Shown here in pieces: positions 29,610-38,894 of a stretch of 64,000 nt of DNA. The stretch is taken from assembly GCA_934141445.1 (NCBI GenBank), contig CAKPCF010000008.1, positions 1 to 64,000 on the forward strand, given 5' to 3'. The notes beneath the pieces are model-generated. The model was not told the DNA's origin. It saw nothing but the letters and a program-made list of their open reading frames with translations, and ran no database searches. Each line of letters opens with the position of its first letter. Position 1 is the first letter of the stretch. This stretch comes from an uncultured Clostridia bacterium (GTDB lineage Bacteria > Bacillota > Clostridia > TANB77 > CAG-508). The position numbers and the translations under genes were made by a program.

Positions 29610-29644
29610 TGATGTAATAAAAATGAAAAAAAATTGAAAAAAAC

Positions 29645-29673
29645 TTGTGCAAAATGTTGAAATATGATATAAC
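29645..29673 (+). promoter_or_regulatory. Promoter of the response regulator gene
   Basis: TTGTGC (29645-29650), 17-base spacer, TGA-TATAAC (29668-29673), an extended -10. Confidence 0.5.
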
Positions 29674-29724
29674 TTAATTTGTAAAAAAGAGTACAGTATA
29701 GAATTTCAGAAAGGCGGGAAACTT

Positions 29725-30480
29725 GTGGAAAATATAGTGGGTGAAAAAGATAAAAAAACAATTTTAGTTGTCGATGACGAAGAAAATATTAGAGAATTGC
29801 TTGTTTTTAACTTACAAAAAGAGGGATATAATACCTTAGAAGCACAAGATGGAATTACTGCAGTTGATATGGCTCTTGAGAAGAAACCAGATTTAATTTT
29901 GTTAGATGTAATGATACCAAAATTAGATGGAATTTCAGTTTGTAAAAAGATTCGTTATGCTTTAAATATTTCTAATATTCCAATTTTAATGATTTCTGCT
30001 AAAGATAGTGAATCAGATAAAATTGTAGGATTAGAAATGGGAGCAGATGATTATATTACAAAACCTTTTCAAATTAGAGAAGTAATGGCTAGAATAAAAG
30101 CAAATTTAAGAAAAGCTGAACTAAATTCTAATTATGAAAGTTCTCAAAATGCTAAAGCAAATGATAAAAGCAATATAATAAAAGTTGGAGATTTGACATT
30201 AGACACAAAGAAAGTTGAAGTAAGAGTAAAAGGTGAAGTAATAAACCTAACAAAGAAAGAATTTGATGTACTAAAATATTTAGCTAGTCAACCAGGCCAA
30301 GTTGTTACAAGAGAGATGTTACTTCGTGAGGTTTGGGAATATGAAGAATATGTTGGTGCAATTAGAACAATAGATGTTACAATGAATCGTATTAGAGACA
30401 AAATAGAAAAGGATAAAGCAAACCCTAAAATATTGATTACAAAAAGAGGCGTTGGCTATTATGTAACTGATAAGAGTTAA
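29725..30480 (+). CDS. OmpR/PhoB-family response regulator
   Basis: Two-component transcription factor. Receiver domain 11-130: Asp17/18, phospho-acceptor Asp61 in LILLDVMIP, Lys113 in YITKPF. A linker (135-155) leads to the winged-helix DNA-binding domain (158-250; LTKKEFDVLKYLASQPGQV, RTIDVTMNRIRDKI, TKRGVGYYV). Length 251 is slightly above the usual 230 because of an N-terminal extension and the linker. The start is GTG at 29725 with AAAGGCGG upstream; no ATG fits. The histidine kinase gene follows on its own promoter beyond a terminator. The pair looks like PhoP/PhoR or WalR/WalK; which one cannot be told. Confidence 0.93.
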   Translation: MENIVGEKDKKTILVVDDEENIRELLVFNLQKEGYNTLEAQDGITAVDMALEKKPDLILLDVMIPKLDGISVCKKIRYALNISNIPILMISAKDSESDKIVGLEMGADDYITKPFQIREVMARIKANLRKAELNSNYESSQNAKANDKSNIIKVGDLTLDTKKVEVRVKGEVINLTKKEFDVLKYLASQPGQVVTREMLLREVWEYEEYVGAIRTIDVTMNRIRDKIEKDKANPKILITKRGVGYYVTDKS

Positions 30481-30495
30481 TAAAGATGTATTGAA

Positions 30496-30532
30496 AACTA
30501 CTAACAAATATAAAAATTTGTTAGTAGTTTTT
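30496..30532 (+). terminator. Terminator between response regulator and kinase genes
   Basis: AAAACTACTAACAAAT pairs with ATTTGTTAGTAGTTTT around ATAAAA, followed by further Ts. Confidence 0.88.
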
Positions 30533-30562
30533 TAAATTTTTTATACCAAATAAAAAATTTAC

Positions 30563-30591
30563 TTGAATATAGAAAAAGATAAGTATATAAT
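30563..30591 (+). promoter_or_regulatory. Promoter of the histidine kinase gene
   Basis: TTGAAT (30563-30568), 17-base spacer, TATAAT (30586-30591). It places the transcript start just before 30603 and so favours the ATG at 30636. Confidence 0.7.
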
Positions 30592-30635
30592 AGTAACGAA
30601 AAATGGGTGATTTCACTCTAAAAATAGGAGCAATT

Positions 30636-32108
30636 ATGTTAAAAAATATACAAACCAAAATAATAATGGTTTTTGTGATTTTTGGAATACTTGTTACAAC
30701 TGCAATAGGAACATTAAATATTTTTAACATAAGGAAACTAGAGAGTACAAGTAATTTACAAAATGAAATTACTAGTGAACAAATAGCTATTGAAGCTGAA
30801 AAAACAGAAAAACAAATATTATATAGTTCTATTTTTTTTCTTGGTAGTTCACTAGCTTTAGGAATTATTGTTTCTAAGATATTGATTAGTCCATTTTCAA
30901 AGCTTTTAAAAAGTGCTGAAAAAATAGTAAAAGGTGAAGAAATTGAAAATAACATTGAAAAAAATCAAGCTGTAGGGAAAAGTGAAATAGATGAATTAGT
31001 AAAAGCTCTTGGTACTATGAATAAGGAATTAAAAGAAAATCTTAATGAGGTAACAAGACAGAAAAAGCAAATTGAAACTATTTTACTTCACATGACAGAT
31101 GGAATTATAGCCTTTAATATTGATGGAAATATTATTCATATAAATCATGCAGCTAAAACACTTTTAAATATTCAAGAAAATGAAAAATTTGAAAGTATAT
31201 TTGAAAAATTTAATGTAGACATCAATATGGAAAAAATTATCTATTTAGAAAATTGGACATCTTCAGAGAAAAAAATCAATGTGAATGAAAAAACAATAAA
31301 TCTATTTTTTGCACCATTTAAAAATGAAAATGAACGTCCAGCAGGCGTAATAGTAGTAATTCAAGATATTACAGAACATGTTAAATTAGATAGTATGCGA
31401 AAAGAATTTGTAGCAGATGTATCTCATGAATTAAAAACACCAATTACATCAATAATGGGGTATGCAGATACTATATTAGAGAATGATTTAGATGAAGAAA
31501 CTCAAAAAAATTTTTTAAAAAGGATATCTTCAGAAGCTCAAAGAATGTCTAATTTAGTATATGATTTATTAACTTTATCTAGATATGATAGTTCAAAAGT
31601 TAGAATAGAAAAAACAGAATTTGATTTAGGTGAATTAGTAAAGTATACTTTTGATGGTTTAAAACTTGAAATGGAGAAAAAGTCCATTATAGGTGAATGT
31701 TTTGTAACATCTAATGTACCATTAGTTTATGCAGATAAAAGTGGAATTCAAAGAGTAATTATTAACATTTTAACAAATGCAATAAAATATACTAAAGAAA
31801 ACGGAAATGTCAAAGCTTATGTTGGTTTTGTGTACAATGATGCTTATATAAAAATAATAGATACTGGTATAGGTATATCAAAAGAAGATTTGGAAAGAAT
31901 TTTTGATAGATTTTATAGAGTTGATAAGTCTAGAACAAGAGAAATGGGTGGAACAGGATTAGGGCTTTCAATTGCTAAAGAAATTTTAGATAAAAATGAT
32001 GGAAGAATTGATATAAAAAGTGAGCTAGGTAAAGGTACAGAGGTTGTTATTAGAATACCAACAAAACAAGGATTAGAAAAATATAATAAAGATGAAAATA
32101 AAGAGTAA
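30636..32108 (+). CDS. Sensor histidine kinase (PhoR/WalK-like)
   Basis: Residues from the chosen start: membrane helices at 8-30 and 62-85 bracket a very short external loop of about 30 residues. HAMP-like linker 85-140; PAS domain 145-250 (LLHMTDGIIAFNIDGNIIHI); HisKA domain with phospho-acceptor His264 in DVSHELKTPITSIMGY; HATPase domain (NILTNAIKY N box, IDTGIGI G1, GGTGLGLSI G2). It autophosphorylates and passes phosphate to the regulator upstream. The frame opens at 30603, but ATG 30636 has AGGAG 6 bases upstream and starts the first membrane helix. The small external loop suggests sensing within the membrane or by the PAS domain. Confidence 0.92.
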   Translation: MLKNIQTKIIMVFVIFGILVTTAIGTLNIFNIRKLESTSNLQNEITSEQIAIEAEKTEKQILYSSIFFLGSSLALGIIVSKILISPFSKLLKSAEKIVKGEEIENNIEKNQAVGKSEIDELVKALGTMNKELKENLNEVTRQKKQIETILLHMTDGIIAFNIDGNIIHINHAAKTLLNIQENEKFESIFEKFNVDINMEKIIYLENWTSSEKKINVNEKTINLFFAPFKNENERPAGVIVVIQDITEHVKLDSMRKEFVADVSHELKTPITSIMGYADTILENDLDEETQKNFLKRISSEAQRMSNLVYDLLTLSRYDSSKVRIEKTEFDLGELVKYTFDGLKLEMEKKSIIGECFVTSNVPLVYADKSGIQRVIINILTNAIKYTKENGNVKAYVGFVYNDAYIKIIDTGIGISKEDLERIFDRFYRVDKSRTREMGGTGLGLSIAKEILDKNDGRIDIKSELGKGTEVVIRIPTKQGLEKYNKDENKE

Positions 32109-32136
32109 CAAAAGAAAATAATTTGGAGGTAATTGT

Positions 32137-33246
32137 ATGAAGGGAAACAATGGAAAAAAATTGCTAGCTGGTTTAGCAAGTTCTTTAATATTTTTTGGAA
32201 AGAATGTATATGCAGTATCAGATACTACTTCAAGTAGTTCTTCAGGTGGAAAAACAATTTTATTAGTTGGTGGTTTGGCTTTAATTTTAGCTATATTAGG
32301 TTTGAGCTATAAAATGGATAAAAATGCTGATAAAGAGCCAAAGGAAATAAAAGAACCAAAAGCAAAAAAAGAAAAGAAAACTAAAAAAGAGAAAAAACAA
32401 GAAAAAGTAGAAACTAAAAAAGCTCTTAATGATAATGATGTACCTTATGAAGCTGAAAAAGATGAAAAATATGAGCCAGAAAAAGCAGAAGTAAAATCCA
32501 TTCAAGATGAAGTAGAAGATACTGAATTTGAAGAGGAAAGTCTATTCCCTTCAAAAAATTCTGCTAAGTCAAATTTTGATTCAACAATGGTATTTAATAT
32601 GAATGAAGATTCAAAAGAAGATGAAAATTCTAATGAGGAAGAAAACTCAGAATATGAAATAGGTGATTTAAATCAAAAAATTGATGAGCTTGATGATTTA
32701 GATGATATTGATGATGAAGTTGTAAATAAGAAAATGGCTGAATTAGAAAAAAGCAATAATGAAGTAGAAAATCCACAAGATTTCTTAAATAATTTGAAAA
32801 AATATGAGCAAGATGCTGATGACTTTGCTGGATTCTCAACTAAGGAAGAAAACAATAATTCTGATGATGAAGAAGTAACATCATTCTCTTTTGGAAATAC
32901 AAATACAACAAATGTAGAAGAAAATAAAACAGAACATAAAAAATATACTAGAAAAAAGGTTAAAGAAGATAAAGTAGAAGAAACAGTAAATAATACAAAA
33001 AATGAATATGATAATACTGATAGATTATCAGCTGAAATTGATGATTTACCAGATATTACTTTTACTCATGAAGAAGATAATAAAAAAGAAGAAGTTGTAG
33101 AAGATGAAGAAGAACCAAAATTAGACATTGGATTCTTAAATCAAATGGAACAAAATCTAATGAAAAATCAAGCAGAAAGAATGAATAAGACTGCTGAAAA
33201 AACAAAAAAAGACTCTAAAGAAAAAACAACTAGAAAAAAGAAATAG
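32137..33246 (+). CDS. Membrane-anchored acidic/Lys-rich protein of unknown function
   Basis: Not recognised. 369 residues. A signal-like hydrophobic stretch (8-27) is followed by a Ser-rich spacer and a clear membrane helix (about 39-58, TILLVGGLALILAILGLSY). The rest (60-369) is low-complexity Glu/Lys/Asp/Asn with short conserved-looking pieces such as FDSTMVFNMN, LSAEIDDLPDITFTHEE and LDIGFLNQMEQNLM, ending in TTRKKK. With the first helix cleaved or re-entrant, the tail would be cytoplasmic and mostly disordered. Start: ATG 32137 after TTGGAGGT, 28 bases after the kinase stop, so probably in its operon; lepB follows 33 bases later. Confidence 0.6.
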   Translation: MKGNNGKKLLAGLASSLIFFGKNVYAVSDTTSSSSSGGKTILLVGGLALILAILGLSYKMDKNADKEPKEIKEPKAKKEKKTKKEKKQEKVETKKALNDNDVPYEAEKDEKYEPEKAEVKSIQDEVEDTEFEEESLFPSKNSAKSNFDSTMVFNMNEDSKEDENSNEEENSEYEIGDLNQKIDELDDLDDIDDEVVNKKMAELEKSNNEVENPQDFLNNLKKYEQDADDFAGFSTKEENNNSDDEEVTSFSFGNTNTTNVEENKTEHKKYTRKKVKEDKVEETVNNTKNEYDNTDRLSAEIDDLPDITFTHEEDNKKEEVVEDEEEPKLDIGFLNQMEQNLMKNQAERMNKTAEKTKKDSKEKTTRKKK

Positions 33247-33279
33247 AAGTGCATTGAAAAGGAGCTGGGTAAAGAAAAT

Positions 33280-33897
33280 ATGAAAAATATTTTGGAATGG
33301 GTTTATTGTATAGTAATAGCTTTAGTTTTAGCTTTGATTTTTAGGTATTTTGTAGCAACACCAACAATAGTAAGACAAAGAAGTATGTATCCAACACTAC
33401 AAGAAAATCAAAGACTAATTTTGAATAGAACTTTTAGATTGGGAAATAGTTTACCAAAAAGAGGTCAAATAATTACATTTGAAGCACCTAGTAAAAATTA
33501 TAGTAAATTAGATGCTGACCAATCTAATCCAGTAGCTATTTATAATAATGAGCCAAGAGGAATATTTAGCAAATTTGTATATAATGTTTTAGAATTAACT
33601 AAAAAAAGTTATATAAAAAGGGTTATTGCTTTACCTGGTGAACATGTAAAAATTCAAAATGGTTATGTGTACATAAATGGTCAATTATTCGAAGAAGATT
33701 ATTTAGGTTCAGATGTTATTACAGAAACAGATATATTTAATGATTTTATAGTACCAGATGGATATGTATTTGCTATGGGAGATAACAGAACTAAAAGTAC
33801 AGATTGTAGAGATTTTGGATGTATACCAGCAGATAAAATTGAAGGAATTGTAATTTTTAGATTTTGGCCATTTAATGTTTTCGGAAAAATAAAATAA
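33280..33897 (+). CDS. lepB: Signal peptidase I
   Basis: Membrane serine protease that removes signal peptides from exported proteins, which this window encodes in number. One N-terminal membrane helix (6-26) then the catalytic domain. Catalytic Ser35 in RQRSMYPTL and Lys113 in YIKRVIALPGE form the dyad; box E reads MGDNRTKSTDCRDFG. Length 205 fits the Gram-positive single-helix type. Start: ATG 33280; GGAGCTGGG lies about 10 bases upstream. holB follows after 12 bases. Confidence 0.95.
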   Translation: MKNILEWVYCIVIALVLALIFRYFVATPTIVRQRSMYPTLQENQRLILNRTFRLGNSLPKRGQIITFEAPSKNYSKLDADQSNPVAIYNNEPRGIFSKFVYNVLELTKKSYIKRVIALPGEHVKIQNGYVYINGQLFEEDYLGSDVITETDIFNDFIVPDGYVFAMGDNRTKSTDCRDFGCIPADKIEGIVIFRFWPFNVFGKIK

Positions 33898-33909
33898 TAA
33901 GGATTTAAT

Positions 33910-34818
33910 ATGGAAATAAATAATATTATAGGAAATAATGAAATAAAGGATTATTTGTATAATTCAGTTAAAACAAATAATGTTTTACATAGTTATTTAT
34001 TTTTAGGAACAGAAGGAATTGGAAAAAGAAGAATTGCTGAAAACTTTGCAAAATCTATTTTATGCAAGGAAAACGGTGAAACAGATTGCAAATGTAAATC
34101 ATGTATTTGCTTTGATGGTGGAAATCATCCAGATTACAATTTTGTAAATGATGAAGGTGAAGCTATTAAGATTGAGCAAATAAGAGAGATAACTAAAAAA
34201 GTTATTGAAAAACCAATTGTTTCAGAGAAGAAAGTCTATATAATAAATGATTGTGAAAAAATGACAAAAGAGGCACAAAACTGCTTATTAAAAACTCTAG
34301 AAGAGCCACCAGAATTTGTTACTATAATATTGATATCTTCAAATGAAAATTTATTATTAAATACAATAAAATCAAGATGCATGAAACTAAAATTTCAAGA
34401 TATACCAGATTCTGAATTAAAAGAATTTGCTTTAAAAGAATTACAATATGATGAAATTTCAGATAATATGTTAAAGTCATTTGGTGGAAGTATTGGAAGA
34501 GCAGAAAAGTTAAAAGAAAATAGTGAAAAATACAAAAAAATAGAAGAATTTACAAATGCTTTAGTAAAGAAAAACAAAGCAGAAATAATTCAAGCTGGTA
34601 ATATACTATATGATAAAGAAAATATATATGATATTTTAGATTATTTAATAGTGTGTTTATATTCGAACGGAAAGCAAAATAAAATTTACTTAAATTGTAT
34701 AGACATTGTAAATGAATGTATTACAAGATTAAAAGTTAATAGTAATTTTGATATGAGTATAGATTCTCTTATAATGAAAATGTGGGAGGAATTAAATGAA
34801 AAAAGTTACAGGAGTTAG
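33910..34818 (+). CDS. holB: DNA polymerase III subunit delta'
   Basis: Clamp-loader subunit that, with delta and tau/gamma, opens the sliding clamp. AAA+ fold: Walker A-like GTEGIGKRRIAE near residue 38, zinc-binding cysteines (CKENGETDCKCKSC) near 55-70, and the sensor region SRCMKLKFQ near 155. EKMTKEAQNCLLKTLEEPP is a strong family signature. Length 302 is slightly short, as in many Clostridia. Start: ATG 33910 behind AAGGAT. Its end overlaps ricT by 23 bases, a conserved Firmicutes neighbourhood (tmk-holB-ricT). Confidence 0.92.
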   Translation: MEINNIIGNNEIKDYLYNSVKTNNVLHSYLFLGTEGIGKRRIAENFAKSILCKENGETDCKCKSCICFDGGNHPDYNFVNDEGEAIKIEQIREITKKVIEKPIVSEKKVYIINDCEKMTKEAQNCLLKTLEEPPEFVTIILISSNENLLLNTIKSRCMKLKFQDIPDSELKEFALKELQYDEISDNMLKSFGGSIGRAEKLKENSEKYKKIEEFTNALVKKNKAEIIQAGNILYDKENIYDILDYLIVCLYSNGKQNKIYLNCIDIVNECITRLKVNSNFDMSIDSLIMKMWEELNEKSYRS

Positions 34819-35716
34819 ATTTAAGAGACCAGGAAAAATCTACTATTTTGAAAAAGGCGATTTAGAGCTAGAAAGAGGAATGCATGTTATTGTAGATACT
34901 GCAATGGGCGAAGAATATGGTGAGGTTGTATTTCCTGAAAAAGAGGTAGAAGATGAAGATGTAACTGAACCTATAAAAAGTGTAATAAGAATAGCAAATG
35001 AAAAAGATGAAGCTATGCTTAAGGAGTTTAAAGAAAAAGAAAGCAATGCTTTTAATATTTGTTTAGAGAAAATAAAAAAACATAAATTACCAATGAAGTT
35101 AATTGATGTTGAATATAAATTTGATGGTTCAAAGGTAATTTTTTATTTTACAGCAGATGGAAGAATTGACTTTAGAGAACTTGTTAAGGATTTGGCAGCA
35201 GTTTTTAGAACAAGAATAGAACTTAGACAAATTGGTGTTAGAGATGAAGTAAAAAGAATGGGTGGAAATGGCATTTGTGGTAGACAATTATGTTGCTGTT
35301 CTTTTTTAAGTAATTTTGAAACAGTTTCTATAAAAATGGCTAAAGAGCAAAATATTTCACTAAATCCATCAAAAATTTCAGGTAATTGTGGTAGATTGAT
35401 GTGCTGTTTAAAATATGAAGAAGAAGTTTATACTGAAAAGACAAAGAGATTACCTAAAGTTGGGGCTATTGTAAAATCAGAAGAAGGAACAGGAGAAGTT
35501 GTTTCAGTTGAGACTTTAAAAGAAGTAATTAGGGTAAAATATAAAGATGGAGATGAAACATTCTTTAAAAAACATAATGTAAAAGATATCGTTGTAATTA
35601 AAGATGCTCAAGAGGATGATAGAATCATTGCTGATAGTGCTGAAGATTTAGAAGAATTAAAGAAACTTGAAAAGCTAGAAAAAGCTGATAAAAAGAATCA
35701 AACAGATGATATTTAA
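34796..35716 (+). CDS. ricT: PSP1-domain protein RicT (YaaT)
   Basis: Subunit of the Ric (YlbF-YmcA-YaaT) complex that in Bacillus binds Fe-S clusters, steers RNase Y to certain mRNAs and affects sporulation and competence. The PSP1 signature is clear: IELRQIGVRDEVKRMGGNG followed by the cysteine-rich stretch CGRQLCCCSF and CGRLMCCLKYE. Length 306 versus about 275, the excess being an acidic/Lys C-terminal tail (EELKKLEKLEKADKK). Start: ATG 34796 inside the end of holB, with GGGAGG upstream, so translation is probably coupled. Confidence 0.88.
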   Translation: MKKVTGVRFKRPGKIYYFEKGDLELERGMHVIVDTAMGEEYGEVVFPEKEVEDEDVTEPIKSVIRIANEKDEAMLKEFKEKESNAFNICLEKIKKHKLPMKLIDVEYKFDGSKVIFYFTADGRIDFRELVKDLAAVFRTRIELRQIGVRDEVKRMGGNGICGRQLCCCSFLSNFETVSIKMAKEQNISLNPSKISGNCGRLMCCLKYEEEVYTEKTKRLPKVGAIVKSEEGTGEVVSVETLKEVIRVKYKDGDETFFKKHNVKDIVVIKDAQEDDRIIADSAEDLEELKKLEKLEKADKKNQTDDI

Positions 35717-35828
35717 ATTTATAAAATACAAAGGAAAAGTTGCTTGAAATAAGTTATAAGCTGAAAATAAAAAATGAAGATAATTAAAATATGTCATTTT
35801 TATAATGTACTATAAGGGGAAATAGAAA

Positions 35829-37112
35829 ATGAAAACTTTGATAAAGCATGCTTATATTTTGGATATGGTTGGTGAAGTGCCTAATATTCAAAAGAAAGAT
35901 ATACTAATAGAAAATAATATAATAAAAGAAATAGAAAAGGATATAGAAGTAGATGCAGATGAAAAAATAAATGCTAAAAATATGTTGGTTATGCCAGGTT
36001 TGGTAAATACTCATACACATTTAGCAATGAGCATTTTTAGAGGTTATAAAGATGACAGAAAGTTAATGGATTGGCTTGAAAATGCTATATTTCCAGTTGA
36101 AGACAAACTTCAACCAGATGATATATATTGGAATTCATATTTGTCTTGCTTAGAAATGATTAAATCTGGAACAACAACTTGCAATGATATGTATTTTGGA
36201 ATGAATAAGGTTATTGAAGCAATTGAAGCAACTGGATTGAGAGCTGTTGTTGCGTGGTGCTTGACAGATGATTCAATTAGAGACAAAATAGAAAGAACAA
36301 GAGAATATGCTAAAATTTATAATAATAAAGAAGATAGTAAAATAACAATATTTACATCTCCTCATGCACCGTATTCATGTAATCCAGATACTATAAAATT
36401 ATGTGTAGATTTAGCAAAGGAATTAAATACAGGTTTGCATATTCATTTAGCAGAAACTCAAAATGAAGTTACTACAATTAGAGATAGATATGGAAAAACA
36501 GCAACAGAATATTTAGCAGATTTAGATGTTTTTGATGTTCCAGTTGTATTAGCACATGGCATATACATTTCTGAAAGTGATATAGAAATTCTAAAAAAGC
36601 ATAATATTAGAGGCGGAATATCTCATAATCCGATTAGTAATTGTAAGCTTTCTTCAGGTATATGTGATGTAGTAAATTTAAGAAAAAATGGAATAAATGT
36701 AGGACTTGGTACAGATGGTATTGGCAGTACAACAACTTTAGATATGTTTGAGGAAATGAAGACTGCAGCATATTTGCAAAAAATAAATACAATGGAACCT
36801 ACTTCAATCAATGCTTATGATATATTAAAGATGGCTACAATAGAGGGAGCTAAAGTTTTAGGATTAGATAATCAAATAGGAACAATTGAAGTTGGTAAAA
36901 AGGCAGACTTAATTTTCATTAAAACAGATAAAATTCATTTATGCCCTGAAAATGATATTTGTACAAATATTGTTTATTCTGCAAATGGTGCAGATGTTGA
37001 TAGCGTTATGATTGATGGAAAAATGATTATGCAAAATAGAAAAATGCGTAATATCAATGAAAAAGAGGTAATGAAACAAGTAAAGAAGATAGCAAAAAGA
37101 TTGTGTAAATAA
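35829..37112 (+). CDS. mtaD: Amidohydrolase, probable 5-methylthioadenosine/S-adenosylhomocysteine deaminase
   Basis: Metal-dependent deaminase that converts MTA or SAH to the inosyl form. Amidohydrolase superfamily motifs: metal-binding NTHTHLAMS near residue 62 followed by FRGYKDDRKLMDWLE, later metal ligands in LHIHLAETQNE (near 211) and VLAHGIY (near 240), and the metal Asp in GLGTDGIGSTTT near 296. The C-terminal beta segment (GKKADLIFI) is standard. Length 427 is typical. The MtaD/SsnA-type assignment is by overall pattern; related enzymes act on other adenosines or guanine. Start: ATG 35829 with AAGGGG upstream. Monocistronic. Confidence 0.82.
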   Translation: MKTLIKHAYILDMVGEVPNIQKKDILIENNIIKEIEKDIEVDADEKINAKNMLVMPGLVNTHTHLAMSIFRGYKDDRKLMDWLENAIFPVEDKLQPDDIYWNSYLSCLEMIKSGTTTCNDMYFGMNKVIEAIEATGLRAVVAWCLTDDSIRDKIERTREYAKIYNNKEDSKITIFTSPHAPYSCNPDTIKLCVDLAKELNTGLHIHLAETQNEVTTIRDRYGKTATEYLADLDVFDVPVVLAHGIYISESDIEILKKHNIRGGISHNPISNCKLSSGICDVVNLRKNGINVGLGTDGIGSTTTLDMFEEMKTAAYLQKINTMEPTSINAYDILKMATIEGAKVLGLDNQIGTIEVGKKADLIFIKTDKIHLCPENDICTNIVYSANGADVDSVMIDGKMIMQNRKMRNINEKEVMKQVKKIAKRLCK

Positions 37113-37141
37113 GGTAAAGTTTAACAATTGCTAAAAAGTAC

Positions 37142-37170
37142 TTGAAAAAAATATAAAATTGTAAGATAAT
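37142..37170 (+). promoter_or_regulatory. Ferredoxin gene promoter
   Basis: TTGAAA (37142-37147), 17-base spacer, GATAAT (37165-37170). Confidence 0.6.
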
Positions 37171-37231
37171 ATTAGTGTGTTGAAAGCATAAAATATATTT
37201 ATATATAATACTTTTTAAGGAGGAAATCAAA

Positions 37232-37408
37232 ATGGCTTACGTAATTTCAGATGCTTGTATTAGTTGTGGAGCTTGTGTAGGAGCTTGCCCAATGAGTTGC
37301 ATATCACAAGGTGAAGATAAAATGGTTATAGACAAAAATGCTTGCATTGAGTGTGGAACTTGTGCAGGAGTTTGCCCAGTAGGAGCACCACATTTAGATA
37401 ATAACTAA
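37232..37408 (+). CDS. 2[4Fe-4S] ferredoxin
   Basis: 58-residue electron carrier beginning MAYVISDACISCGACVGACP. Two CXXCXXCXXXCP motifs are present: C9-C12-C15-C19 and C38-C41-C44-C48. It is the classical clostridial ferredoxin and probably accepts electrons from enzymes such as the por-type oxidoreductase at 41-44 kb. Start: ATG 37232 with a perfect AAGGAGG site 8 bases upstream. Monocistronic with its own promoter and a long hairpin downstream. Confidence 0.97.
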   Translation: MAYVISDACISCGACVGACPMSCISQGEDKMVIDKNACIECGTCAGVCPVGAPHLDNN

Positions 37409-37428
37409 TAAAACATAAATTTATTATA

Positions 37429-37518
37429 TAAGAGATTATAAAATTAAGTGAACTAAAATAATAAAACTTTTTAATAAAGTAAGTATAGTTTGCTTAATTT
37501 ATACTCTCTTAATTTTTT
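37429..37518 (+). terminator. Long hairpin terminator after the ferredoxin gene
   Basis: An arm at about 37430-37455 pairs with 37486-37510 over roughly 24 of 26 positions (AAATTAAGTGAACTA / TAGTTTGCTTAATTT with two G-U pairs, then AGAGATTATA / TATACTCTCT with a small irregularity). The loop is 30 bases and AATTTTTTG follows. Confidence 0.7.
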
Positions 37519-37590
37519 GCAAAAAATACTTTCATTTTACTAATACATATGATACAATATACGAAAATATGTTCGTAAAGGAAGTGGGCT

Positions 37591-37926
37591 ATGAAACCAG
37601 ATATAACTACAGAAAGTTTAATAGATGGAAAAGATATAATTCTTAAATCTTTAGGTGTTCAATTAAGTAAAATTAGAAAAAGTAAGAATGTCACATTAGA
37701 AAAAATAGCAGATATAACTTTTTTGTCTGAAAGTTATATAAGAGCAGTAGAAAAAGGAATATATGCTTGCTCAATTATAAACTTTCTTAAATTGTGTTTA
37801 GCATTACAGGTAAATCCAAATGTATTATTAAACGAACTAATGAATAATGAACCAAATGATATAATTTTTAATGGGGATAAGGATATTGGTAAGAATATAG
37901 TAGAATATTTAAAGAATTTTGAATAA
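37591..37926 (+). CDS. Xre-family helix-turn-helix regulator
   Basis: 111-residue DNA-binding protein. The HTH spans about residues 20-75: LGVQLSKIRKSKNVTLEKIA, then ADITFLSESYIRAVEKGIYA is the recognition region, and FLKLCLALQVNPNVLLNEL closes the fold. The N-terminal 20 and C-terminal 35 residues have no known domain. Start: ATG 37591 with AAAGGAAGTGGG upstream. No operon partner; its target is unknown, but single-gene Xre regulators commonly control themselves. Confidence 0.85.
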   Translation: MKPDITTESLIDGKDIILKSLGVQLSKIRKSKNVTLEKIADITFLSESYIRAVEKGIYACSIINFLKLCLALQVNPNVLLNELMNNEPNDIIFNGDKDIGKNIVEYLKNFE

Positions 37927-38020
37927 AAATAATCAATACATTGTTTATAATTTATTTTGTTTTATTTTATTTTATATACAAACAAATTATATATGTTATA
38001 TAAATTATATATAGCAAAAA

Positions 38021-38102
38021 TATATGGGCTGAAATTTATATTTTAATATTTAAAGGAATTTAGATAATATTAAATAAATTTAATCAGCCCATTTTGTTTT
38101 TT
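38021..38102. terminator. Bidirectional terminator
   Basis: ATGGGCTGA (38022-38030) pairs with TCAGCCCAT (to 38092), the flanks add AT pairs, and TTTTGTTTTTT follows. It lies between the convergent Xre and LOG genes. Confidence 0.75.
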
Positions 38103-38117
38103 ATTTGAATATAAAAA

Positions 38118-38678
38118 TTATTTTTGTAAGTTTAATATATACTGTTTTGCTTCATCAAAAGAATTTGCAACAAAATATAATTCTCTACTTTTATTGTCAG
38201 CTAGTTTAAGATTGTATATTTTTTCAAACATATCTAAAACTGGATCAAAGAAACCATCTATATTTATTATAATAATAGGAACAGTATAGTCTTTGCTTCT
38301 GCAAGCTTCAATTGCAGTAAAAAGTTCATCAATTGTACCTATTCCACCAGGAATAAAAATCATTATATCTGATAAACTGATAAATCCATTTTTTCTTTCA
38401 TTAACTGTATTATATAAATAAGATTTACTGTATGATAATCCTTTTAATTCTTCTTCATATGCTTTTGCCATTGTAACGATTATGTCACTATTGCTATTTT
38501 TAACAATAGAATAAATTTTTCCCATTAATCCATCTTTACAACCACCAAAAACATAGTTAAGATTATTTTCAACTATAAAGTTTCCAATATCTTCTGCTAA
38601 TTTATTAAAATTATTATTGTCTATGTCTCTAGATGAACAGCCAACAAATATATTTTTTATTTCAGATTTATTTTCCAT
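38118..38678 (-). CDS. LOG-family (lysine decarboxylase-like Rossmann) protein
   Basis: Nucleotide-handling Rossmann protein of the LOG/TIGR00725-730 group; related enzymes hydrolyse AMP-type nucleoside monophosphates to base and ribose 5-phosphate. The signature PGGIGTIDELFTAIE near residue 108 is complete, and GGCKDGLMGK near 48 is the glycine-rich loop. Length about 186 is typical. Two ATGs lie 6 bases apart; 38678 is chosen because AAGGGGAA sits 6 bases before it but too close to 38684. The exact substrate is not known. Confidence 0.85.
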   Translation of the reverse strand: MENKSEIKNIFVGCSSRDIDNNNFNKLAEDIGNFIVENNLNYVFGGCKDGLMGKIYSIVKNSNSDIIVTMAKAYEEELKGLSYSKSYLYNTVNERKNGFISLSDIMIFIPGGIGTIDELFTAIEACRSKDYTVPIIIINIDGFFDPVLDMFEKIYNLKLADNKSRELYFVANSFDEAKQYILNLQK

Positions 38679-38820
38679 AATCATTTCCCCTTCAATTTCA
38701 TTTACATATTATTATTCGACAAAAAAAGCTATAATCCTTTTGAGGAAATTTGATGCAATGTAAGCTATAAAATTATTTTAAATGAAAAAACATAAAAGAG
38801 CAAACAACATAATTTGAAAG

Positions 38821-38849
38821 TTGACAATTTATGTAAAATATGTTACAAT
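38821..38849 (+). promoter_or_regulatory. Strong promoter of the 38895 gene
   Basis: TTGACA (38821-38826), 17-base spacer, TGT-TACAAT (38844-38849), consensus -35 with an extended -10. Confidence 0.85.
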
Positions 38850-38894
38850 ATATTTGTCCGAATTTCTATTTTGGTTGCAATGAAAGGGTTTTTT

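Noticed and set aside
37232..37408. Ferredoxin as part of the mtaD operon
   Set aside because: It has its own promoter (37142-37170), a 119-base gap and a separate terminator.
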